Part shown: positions 1 through 5,770 of the stretch, one piece after another | How the letters are laid out: every line of letters begins with the position of its first letter | Position numbering within the stretch: the first letter of the stretch is position 1 | DNA from: an uncultured Clostridia bacterium | Lineage (GTDB): Bacteria; Bacillota; Clostridia; TANB77; CAG-508 | NCBI GenBank assembly: GCA_948805675.1 | Contig: CAQIBN010000024.1 | Coordinates: forward strand, 1-6,254 | DNA length: 6,254 nucleotides | Direction: 5' to 3' | Notes under the pieces: model-generated | What the model saw: only the letters and a program-made list of their open reading frames with translations | The model's database searches: none | Told to the model about the DNA's origin: nothing | Position numbers and translations under genes: made by a program

Positions 1-55
1 CAAACCTACGCCAATTTTCAAGACTGGTGCCATAAACCAACTCGACCACCTCTCC
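1..55 (-). tRNA. tRNA-Ser(UGA), 5' part, cut by the window edge
   Basis: Read on the minus strand from 55 downwards, this is the first half of a serine tRNA. The acceptor strand GGAGAGG (55-49) is followed by T8, G9 and a short D arm containing GTCGAG and GGTTTATGGC. The anticodon stem CCAGT (27-23) pairs with ATTGG (15-11), including one G-U pair. The loop CTTGAAA puts the anticodon TGA at 20-18, reading UCA codons. The bases CGTAGGTTTG (10-1) begin the long variable arm typical of class II tRNAs. The 3' half lies outside the window. It is transcribed in the same direction as all the genes here, but it lies beyond a terminator and has its own promoter. The isotype and anticodon are clear, but the missing half cannot be checked. 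Confidence 0.93.
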
Positions 56-74
56 AGATATACAACACATATAT

Positions 75-102
75 ATTATCATATTAACAACCCAATTGTC
101 AA
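75..102 (-). promoter_or_regulatory. Sigma-A type promoter of tRNA-Ser
   Basis: On the minus strand there is a perfect -35 box TTGACA (102-97), a 16-base spacer and a -10 box GATAAT (80-75). This would start transcription near position 68, about a dozen bases before the tRNA 5' end at 55. The position and the quality of the boxes fit a strong stable-RNA promoter. The spacer is one base under the ideal of 17. A shift of the -10 box by one base (ATAATA, spacer 17) is also possible. Confidence 0.75.
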
Positions 103-606
103 TAGTAATTTTTAATAAATCAGTGTAAAATCACAAAAATTTTTTGTTACCTGTATTATAGTAATATTAATGCTTATACAAACTTCAAATATTAAAATTA
201 CATTATGAATATAAAATATATTCACTTTATAACTAAAGTTTTTTAATAAAATATTTCCTTTTATATAACTTTATATACAGTTTTATATATTTATAAAAAT
301 TAAAGTACTATTTAAAACACGATTTTAGTATAAATAATTTTTTTACTTGGTATTACAGTATTTGTATGAGTTGACAAAAATTTTTCTACTTTACTACCCC
401 TATTAATAAATTGCATCTTTAGCAAAAAAATAATTACTATTTATTCTATATTAAATTTATTGATTTAGCCATATCCCTAAAAACTTCAAGCTTTTCTTAA
501 ATTACCTTAAAATTGATTTTTACTATTAAACTATTTATGATATAAACATTAACAAAAAAAATTATAATACATATACTATTGTTTACATATATTTTAATTT
601 TATAAC
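103..606. other. AT-rich intergenic gap with no supported gene
   Basis: About 500 bases between the tRNA promoter and the terminator of the par operon. The stretch is extremely AT-rich and is interrupted by stop codons in all frames. The longest thing I could read is a 34-codon minus-strand ORF at 312-416 without a convincing ribosome binding site. I see no riboswitch or T-box hallmark, no insertion sequence ends and no RNA gene. Several short A/T palindromes occur (for example near 131-150 and 281-298), but they are expected by chance in such base composition. Confidence 0.6.
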
Positions 607-651
607 AAAAAAATTAAAAAGTATATTAAAACATGTATTAATATACTTTTT
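607..651 (-). terminator. Intrinsic terminator of the parA-parB-DUF4446 transcript
   Basis: A perfect 14-bp inverted repeat (arms 638-651 and 616-629, 8-base loop 630-637) lies 8 bases after the DUF4446 stop codon. On the minus strand it is followed by TT and then, after AA, a run of seven U residues (613-607). The stem holds only one G-C pair, which is weak by general standards but normal for a genome this AT-rich. The flanking A and T runs also pair, so it may work in both directions. Its position directly behind the last gene of a co-directional run supports the call. Confidence 0.8.
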
Positions 652-659
652 GATTTTTA

Positions 660-1154
660 TTACTTCTGTAAAGCTTCATTCAAAGCCTTGTTTTCTTCTT
701 CAGATAGCCTATATTCAGATCTACCATTTTCTACTGATTTAGCATATATATTAGAAGTTTCCCTTGAATATATTCCATTTAAAATGATTCCTGTATTATT
801 TCTATCTAATATAGCTAAAGCAAAACTAAGATTACTTCCTGTATCCTTAAAAGCATTATATCTAATAAATCCAATTTTTTGCATACATTTATTTGTCTTT
901 CTCTCTAATTTATCAATATATTCTTTTAATTCCTTATTAATTAATTCAATATCTTCCACTCTTTTATTATTTTCTCTTAATAATTCCAAAAAATCTTTTC
1001 CATTACCTATTTTTTTTAATATAATTTCATTATTTTTTTTATATTTTTTAAACTTTACATAAATATTAAAATATAACATAAATAAAATAAAATTTATAAA
1101 AAATAATAAACATGTAATATAACTATTATTAAAAAAACTGTTAATATTCTCCAT
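660..1154 (-). CDS. DUF4446 family protein, membrane-anchored, function unknown
   Basis: A 164-residue protein of the DUF4446 family, recognised from its C-terminal core and its place behind parB. Residues about 10-32 are a single hydrophobic membrane segment, followed by a lysine-rich stretch (34-48) that should stay in the cytoplasm. Next comes a charged heptad-like helix (about 54-90) that looks like a coiled coil. The conserved core (about 92-144) contains QKIGFIRYNAF, DTGSNLSFALAILD, GIILNGIYSRE and YAKSVENG, then an acidic tail LSEEENKAL. The start ATG has a ribosome binding site, AAAGGG, five bases upstream. The gene starts 30 bases after the parB stop and is the last gene before the terminator, so it is probably transcribed with parAB. 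No catalytic motif is visible and the biochemical role is unknown. A link to chromosome segregation is inferred from position only. Confidence 0.9.
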   Translation of the reverse strand: MENINSFFNNSYITCLLFFINFILFMLYFNIYVKFKKYKKNNEIILKKIGNGKDFLELLRENNKRVEDIELINKELKEYIDKLERKTNKCMQKIGFIRYNAFKDTGSNLSFALAILDRNNTGIILNGIYSRETSNIYAKSVENGRSEYRLSEEENKALNEALQK

Positions 1155-1184
1155 AAAAACCCTTTCTCATATGTAAATTAAAAT

Positions 1185-2042
1185 TTATTTAATTAAATCT
1201 AGTATTCTCTCCAAATCTTCATTGGAAGCATATTCAATTATTATTTTTCCTTTTCTTTTTCCAGCATTTAATTTTACTGGTGATCCAAAAAAACCACTAA
1301 ATGAGTCTTCTATATCCTTAAATATTGCTTCATACCTTTGATCTTTTTTCTTTAATTGCTTTGTGTTTTTTACTTTTCTTTCTATATCTCTAACACTATC
1401 TCCTGTTTTTATAATTTGCAGTGCCATTTCATATTGTTTCTCTCCATCTACTATAGACATTAAAGATCTACAATGTCCCTCTGTTAGTTTACCCTCTAAT
1501 GCTAAATTTATAACTCTTTCATCTAAATTTAATATTCTAACTGTATTCGCAACAGCACTTCTGCTAATTCCTATAGCCTCAGATAACTGCATCTGTGTCA
1601 TACCATATTCATCCATTAATTGTTTAAATCCTTTTGCCTTTTCTATAGGATTTAAGTCTTGTCTTTGAATATTTTCTATTAAAGCAATTTCTTTATTCTT
1701 TTTTTCGTCTTCTTCTCTAATAATACAAGGTACTTCAACTAAACCTGCTTTTTTAGAAGCTCTCCATCTTCGTTCTCCTGCAACTATTTGATAATAATCT
1801 CCCTTCTTAGTAACAACGATTGGTTGAATTAGACCATATCTTTTAATAGACTCTGCTAATTCATCAATACTTTCCTCATCGAAAGCTCTTCTTGGTTGCT
1901 CTCTATTAGGTTCAATATTTATTAACTTAATTTTTTGTATTGATTCATTATCAGCTTGTAAAAGCTCTTCTTCTTTTTCAATTATAGGTGCTTCTGCAAA
2001 TAATGCATTTAAACCTTTTCCAAGACCTGTTTTTTTATTCAT
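1185..2042 (-). CDS. parB: Chromosome partitioning protein ParB (Spo0J family)
   Basis: A 285-residue ParB, the CTP-dependent DNA clamp that loads at parS sites near the origin, spreads on DNA, recruits SMC and stimulates ParA. The N-terminal motif LGKGLNALF (7-15) matches the conserved peptide that activates the ParA ATPase. The CTP-binding ParB/Srx domain spans about 37-135, with PNREQPRRAFDEESIDELAESI (45-66), the GERRWRA box (89-95) and ENIQRQDLNPIEKA (123-136). The helix-turn-helix that reads parS is at about 148-171 (MTQMQLSEAIGISRSAVANT). The C-terminal dimerisation region is about 235-285. The length is normal and all key motifs are present. The start has a ribosome binding site AGGGGG six bases before the ATG. 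The gene lies 32 bases behind parA and 30 bases ahead of the DUF4446 gene. This is the chromosomal Spo0J type, judging by the mnmG-rsmG context, not a plasmid copy. Confidence 0.97.
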   Translation of the reverse strand: MNKKTGLGKGLNALFAEAPIIEKEEELLQADNESIQKIKLINIEPNREQPRRAFDEESIDELAESIKRYGLIQPIVVTKKGDYYQIVAGERRWRASKKAGLVEVPCIIREEDEKKNKEIALIENIQRQDLNPIEKAKGFKQLMDEYGMTQMQLSEAIGISRSAVANTVRILNLDERVINLALEGKLTEGHCRSLMSIVDGEKQYEMALQIIKTGDSVRDIERKVKNTKQLKKKDQRYEAIFKDIEDSFSGFFGSPVKLNAGKRKGKIIIEYASNEDLERILDLIK

Positions 2043-2074
2043 TGTAATCCCCCTATTATATTTTTTATTTATTA

Positions 2075-2863
2075 TTATTTCATATGTTTAGCCTTTTGTT
2101 CAGTATCATTAATCTTCAAAAATTCTTTTGCTAATCTTTCATAACACTTAGCTCCTTTAGAACGTTTATCATATAATGTAATTGGCATTCCATAACTTGG
2201 TGCCTCACTTAATTTAATATTTCTAGGTATTACTACTTTATAAACTTTATCTTCAAAATATCTTTTTACTTCTTTAACTACTTGGTTTGACAAATTAGTT
2301 CTAGCATCATACATTGTCAGAAGTGCTCCCTCTATATACAAACCTTTGTTTAGGTGCTTTTTCACTAAATTTATTGTATTAATTAATTGACCCAACCCCT
2401 CAAGTGCATAGTACTCACATTGTACTGGAATAAGTACACTATCAGAAGCAGTAAAAGCATTTAATGTTACTAAACCTAATGATGGAGGACAATCTATAAT
2501 TATATAATCATATTTATCTTTAATTTTATCTAATTTATCTTTTAATCTTTTCTCTCTTTCTTCCATATCTACCAATTCAACTTCTGCTCCAGCTAAATTT
2601 ATATTTGATGGGCATACATCTAAATTATCTATTTCTGTTTTTTGAATTGTGTTTTCAATCTCAACTTCATCTATTATAACATCATATACTGAAAATTTTA
2701 CATTTTTGTCTATTCCAAGACCACTTGTCCCATTTCCCTGTGGATCCATATCAATCATTAAAATCTTTTTTCCTTTTTTAGCTAATATGGCACTTAAACT
2801 TACTGAAGTAGTGGTCTTTCCTACTCCACCCTTTTGATTTGCTATAGATATAATTTTTCCCAA
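2075..2863 (-). CDS. parA: Chromosome partitioning ATPase ParA (Soj), TTG start
   Basis: A 262-residue ParA/MinD-type ATPase that binds nucleoid DNA as an ATP dimer, works with ParB in origin segregation and, in Bacillus, influences DnaA. The deviant Walker A motif KGGVGKTT is at 11-18, with the signature lysine K11 and catalytic K16. The A' motif DMDPQGN is at 38-44 and Walker B IIIDCPP at 111-117. The start chosen is TTG at 2863, because GGAGGA lies 7 bases before it and the protein then begins (M)GKIISIANQKGG, as Soj proteins do. An in-frame ATG at 2878 would add five residues, but its second and third codons are the ribosome binding site itself and nothing suitable lies upstream. A further in-frame ATG at 2926 overlaps the -35 box of the promoter and adds a hydrophobic tail not expected in this family. 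It is the first gene of the par operon, with its own promoter. Confidence 0.95.
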   Translation of the reverse strand: MGKIISIANQKGGVGKTTTSVSLSAILAKKGKKILMIDMDPQGNGTSGLGIDKNVKFSVYDVIIDEVEIENTIQKTEIDNLDVCPSNINLAGAEVELVDMEEREKRLKDKLDKIKDKYDYIIIDCPPSLGLVTLNAFTASDSVLIPVQCEYYALEGLGQLINTINLVKKHLNKGLYIEGALLTMYDARTNLSNQVVKEVKRYFEDKVYKVVIPRNIKLSEAPSYGMPITLYDKRSKGAKCYERLAKEFLKINDTEQKAKHMK

Positions 2864-2870
2864 TTTAATT

Positions 2871-2876
2871 TCCTCC
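2871..2876 (-). promoter_or_regulatory. Ribosome binding site that fixes the parA TTG start
   Basis: GGAGGA on the minus strand, seven bases before TTG at 2863. It overlaps the in-frame ATG at 2878-2876 (the sequence reads ATGGAGGAA), so that ATG cannot use it. This decides the parA start in favour of TTG. Confidence 0.8.
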
Positions 2877-2897
2877 ATTATAAAATTTGATATAATA

Positions 2898-2926
2898 ATG
2901 ATATAAAAATATATTAAATATGTCAA
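2898..2926 (-). promoter_or_regulatory. Promoter of the parA-parB-DUF4446 operon
   Basis: A perfect -35 box TTGACA (2926-2921), a 17-base spacer and a -10 box TATCAT (2903-2898, five of six consensus bases) on the minus strand. Transcription would start near 2891, giving a leader of about 28 bases before the TTG of parA. It lies in the 110-base gap between rsmG and parA, where I see no clear terminator, so read-through from mnmG-rsmG is also possible. Confidence 0.72.
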
Positions 2927-2973
2927 TGAATTTTAACAACATTTTATTAATATTTTTTATGACTTTTTATATT

Positions 2974-3690
2974 TTATAATGGCTCTTTTTTAGGAACACC
3001 TGCTTTTCTAGGGTACTTTTTAGAAGTTTCTTTTATTTTCTCAACAATAATTATATTTCTCTGAATATTTGTATTTGGTAAAACTATATTTTCTACCACT
3101 TGAATCTTCCCTCCTAATTCATTTAAAGCATTTGTTGCATCTTTTATCTCTTCTATATTCGAGCCTTTCATTGATATAGTTTTACCATTTAATTTATTAA
3201 ATGGCAACATATATTCTAACAATATATTTAGCTGTGCAACTGCTCTTGAAGTAACAACATCGTATTTTTCTCTAAAGGTATTTAACTTTGCAATATCCTC
3301 AGCTCTTCCATGTATAGCTACAACATTATCTAATTTTAACTCTTGAATTATATCATTTAAAAAATTAATTCTTTTATTTAATGAATCTAATAAGGTTATA
3401 TTAATTTTATCATTCATTATTGCGATAGGAATTCCAGGAAATCCTGCTCCAGTACCAATATCTATCATATTCTTACAACCTTCTATATATTTTTGTATTG
3501 TTAAAGAATCAATAAAGTGTTTTAAAATAATTTCATTTTCATCTTCAATTGCAGTCAAATTTATTTTTTTATTCCATTCTAATATCCTATACATGTATAT
3601 ATAAAATTTTTCTATTTGACTATCTGTTATTCGAATATTTATATTATTTGCCAAATTTCTCATTTTCTCAAAAAAATCTTCTTTTATCAT
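2974..3690 (-). CDS. rsmG: 16S rRNA (guanine-N7)-methyltransferase RsmG (GidB)
   Basis: A 238-residue class I SAM-dependent methyltransferase that makes m7G at position 527 (E. coli numbering) of 16S rRNA in the 530 loop. An N-terminal helical part (1-70) carries the family signatures EWNKKINLTAI (38-48) and KHFIDSL (57-63). The SAM-binding loop DIGTGAGFPGIP is at 77-88. The second strand ends LLDSLNKRINFL (100-111). Further conserved blocks are GRAED (128-132), SRAVAQL (148-154), and the C-terminal YPRKAGVPKKEPL (226-238), a conserved family ending. The length is normal and nothing is missing. The start has AGGAGG about four bases upstream. The gene begins only 8 bases after the mnmG stop, so the two are co-transcribed and probably translationally linked. 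Loss of this enzyme is known in other bacteria to give low-level streptomycin resistance; here it appears intact. Confidence 0.97.
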   Translation of the reverse strand: MIKEDFFEKMRNLANNINIRITDSQIEKFYIYMYRILEWNKKINLTAIEDENEIILKHFIDSLTIQKYIEGCKNMIDIGTGAGFPGIPIAIMNDKINITLLDSLNKRINFLNDIIQELKLDNVVAIHGRAEDIAKLNTFREKYDVVTSRAVAQLNILLEYMLPFNKLNGKTISMKGSNIEEIKDATNALNELGGKIQVVENIVLPNTNIQRNIIIVEKIKETSKKYPRKAGVPKKEPL

Positions 3691-3698
3691 ATTTCCTC

Positions 3699-5570
3699 CT
3701 ACTTATTCTGCTCTAAATATATTAATAACACTGATATATCTGCAGGTGAAACACCTGATATTCTAGATGCCTGCCCCACAGAACTTGGTTTTATTTTATT
3801 TAATTTCTGTCTTGCTTCTATTCTTAATCCTTTAATATCATTATAATTAATATTTTGTGTAAGTATTTTTTTCTCTAATTTCTTAAATTTTTCCACTTGT
3901 GCCTCTTGTAACTTGATATAGCCTTCATATTTTATTTGTATCTCTACCTGCTTTCTCTCCACTTCAGATAATACTGGTCTATTCTCATCAATTTCATCTA
4001 AATTTTCATATGTTAATTCTGTCCTCTTTAATAAATCTGACATCTTGATACCCGTTGATATTTCAGAAGAATTATATCTCCTTAATAATTTATTTACATT
4101 ATCTGTAGGTTTTATTATTAAAGAACTTATTCTATTTATTTCATTATATATATTTTGCCTTTTTTCCTCAAACTTCTTATATCTTTCATGTGAAATTAAT
4201 CCAATATTATATCCAATTTCAGTAAGTCTTAAGTCTGCATTATCTTGCCTTAATAATAACCTGTATTCAGCTCTTGATGTCATCATTCTATATGGTTCAT
4301 TTGTTCCCTTAGTAACAATATCATCAATCAAGACTCCTATATACGCTTGTGATCTATCAAGAATTAGAGGTTGCTTATTTTTTAATTTTAAAGTCGCATT
4401 AATCCCTGCAATAATACCTTGTGCAGCAGCCTCTTCATATCCAGATGTACCATTTATCTGCCCAGCAAAAAACATACCTTCTATATTTTTATGTTCTAAT
4501 GATAATTTCAATTCAGATGGCTCAATACAATCATATTCTATTGCATATGCAGGTCTAGTAAACTCAGCCCTTTCTAAACCTGGTAACGTCCTATACATTT
4601 CAATCTGTACATCTTCTGGCAAAGATGAACTCATTCCTTGTACATACATCTCATCTGTATCAACGCCCATTGGTTCTATAAAAACTTGATGCCTCTCTTT
4701 ATCACTAAATCTAACAACTTTATCTTCTATAGAAGGGCAATACCTTGGTCCAGTTCCTTCTATCTTTCCTGCATATAGTGGTGATCTATGTAAATTTTCT
4801 CTAATAATCTCATGTGTTTTCGAATTTGTATATGTCAGATAACATGGTAATTGTTCAATATTATCATCAATGTAATTTTCAAATGAAAAAGCTTCAATTT
4901 GCTCATCTCCATTTTGTATTTCCATTTTTGAAAAGTCAAGACTATTTTTATTAATTCTAGCAGGTGTACCAGTTTTAAATCTTACTAAATTTATTCCTAG
5001 ATTTTTTAGTTTATCAGATAGCTTTATAGAAGGAAAAACCCCATCAGGTCCGCTTTCAAATGAATTTTCTCCAATAAATATTTTTCCCTTCAGATATGTA
5101 CCTGTCGCAAAAATAATTGCATCTACATGATAAATAGCACCTATATTTGTTATTACTGATTTAACTTTCCCTTCTTCAACTTCAATATCAATAATCTCAG
5201 CTTGTTTTAAATATAGATTTTCTTGTTTTTCTAAAGTATGCTTCATCTCCATTTGATATTTCTTTCTATCGGCTTGTGCTCTTAAAGAATATACTGCAGG
5301 GCCCTTTGATTTATTAAGCATCTTTAATTGAGTAAAGGTTTTATCAATATTCTTTCCCAACTCTCCACCAAGAGCGTCTATCTCTCTTACTAAATGACCT
5401 TTACTACTTCCTCCTATATGAGGATTACAAGGCATATTTGCAACAGCTTCTAAACTTATAGAAAACAACAAAGTTTTCATTCCCATTCTTGAGGCAGCTA
5501 AAGCTGCTTCACATCCAGCATGTCCTGCACCTATTACTGCTATGTCAAATTTTCCAGCATTATATTTCAT
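3699..5570 (-). CDS. mnmG: tRNA uridine-5-carboxymethylaminomethyl modification enzyme MnmG (GidA)
   Basis: A 623-residue FAD-dependent enzyme that, in complex with the GTPase MnmE, installs the carboxymethylaminomethyl group on U34 of tRNAs reading A/G-ending codons, using NADH, glycine and methylene-tetrahydrofolate. The FAD-binding motif IGAGHAGCEAA is at 13-23. The first catalytic-region cysteine lies in PCNPHIGG (47-54, C48) and the second conserved cysteine in GTGPRYCPSIEDK (272-284, C278). Other family blocks are SLRAQADRKKY (95-105), FKTGTPAR (198-205), GQINGTSGYEEAAAQG (370-385) and TSRAEYRLLLRQDNAD (431-446). The C-terminal helical region that contacts MnmE and tRNA ends with GQASRISGVSPADISVLLIYL. 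The length is that of the family and all motifs are intact. The start ATG has AAGGAGG seven bases upstream. In many Firmicutes mnmE lies directly upstream; here at least 680 bases of non-coding DNA come first. Confidence 0.98.
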   Translation of the reverse strand: MKYNAGKFDIAVIGAGHAGCEAALAASRMGMKTLLFSISLEAVANMPCNPHIGGSSKGHLVREIDALGGELGKNIDKTFTQLKMLNKSKGPAVYSLRAQADRKKYQMEMKHTLEKQENLYLKQAEIIDIEVEEGKVKSVITNIGAIYHVDAIIFATGTYLKGKIFIGENSFESGPDGVFPSIKLSDKLKNLGINLVRFKTGTPARINKNSLDFSKMEIQNGDEQIEAFSFENYIDDNIEQLPCYLTYTNSKTHEIIRENLHRSPLYAGKIEGTGPRYCPSIEDKVVRFSDKERHQVFIEPMGVDTDEMYVQGMSSSLPEDVQIEMYRTLPGLERAEFTRPAYAIEYDCIEPSELKLSLEHKNIEGMFFAGQINGTSGYEEAAAQGIIAGINATLKLKNKQPLILDRSQAYIGVLIDDIVTKGTNEPYRMMTSRAEYRLLLRQDNADLRLTEIGYNIGLISHERYKKFEEKRQNIYNEINRISSLIIKPTDNVNKLLRRYNSSEISTGIKMSDLLKRTELTYENLDEIDENRPVLSEVERKQVEIQIKYEGYIKLQEAQVEKFKKLEKKILTQNINYNDIKGLRIEARQKLNKIKPSSVGQASRISGVSPADISVLLIYLEQNK

Positions 5571-5770
5571 TTTTATTCCTCCTTTTTTTGTTCTTTGTGA
5601 AACAGAAATTTTTGTTTTACATATCTAAATGACAAACATTCTCGCTTTTACTAATTAATACAGTATTTATTATTTGATATATTGTCTTTTTGATATTGCA
5701 TCGTTTTGTTTCTATTTTTTCTTACTTATAAATTTATTTTAACATTAATTTCTTAATCTTCTTTTTAATT
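5571..5770. other. Upstream region of mnmG without a clear promoter
   Basis: About 200 non-coding bases between the mnmG start and the tandem array. This part has more mixed base content than the array. It holds the mnmG ribosome binding site (AAGGAGG, 5584-5578) and a degenerate parS-like sequence at 5589-5604. I looked on the minus strand for paired -35 and -10 boxes and found only weak combinations (for example AAGACA with TACTGT near 5690-5660), which I do not call. Either the promoter is poor in consensus or mnmG is read from further upstream, beyond the window. Confidence 0.5.

Noticed and set aside
131..150. ACAAAAATTTTTTGT as a terminator
   Set aside because: The arms meet with no room for a loop, and runs of A and T of this kind are expected throughout this gap.
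371..376. TTGACA on the + strand as a promoter -35 box
   Set aside because: No acceptable -10 box lies 16-18 bases downstream (the bases there read CTACCC), and there is no gene on the + strand to serve.
748..765. GTTTCCCTTGAA as a parS-like sequence in the DUF4446 gene
   Set aside because: By my alignment only about 10 of 16 positions match and the right half-site is lost, which is within what this base composition gives by chance.
2739..2747. TGTGGATCC, seven of nine bases of a DnaA box on the minus strand
   Set aside because: It encodes the conserved DPQG part of the ParA A' motif, stands alone, and is not in an AT-rich origin-like setting.
3743..3755. AGGTGAAACACCT palindrome with a parS half-site
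   Set aside because: It contains GTGAAAC, but the palindrome is AGGTG-AAA-CACCT rather than TTTCAC-GTGAAA. It falls in the conserved C-terminal SGVSPAD coding stretch of mnmG, which explains it.
4045..4689. A 214-codon open frame on the + strand, opposite mnmG
   Set aside because: It lies wholly inside the strongly conserved mnmG gene on the other strand, has no ribosome binding site and resembles no family. It is an antisense shadow, as are the shorter + strand frames opposite the DUF4446 gene, parB, parA and rsmG.
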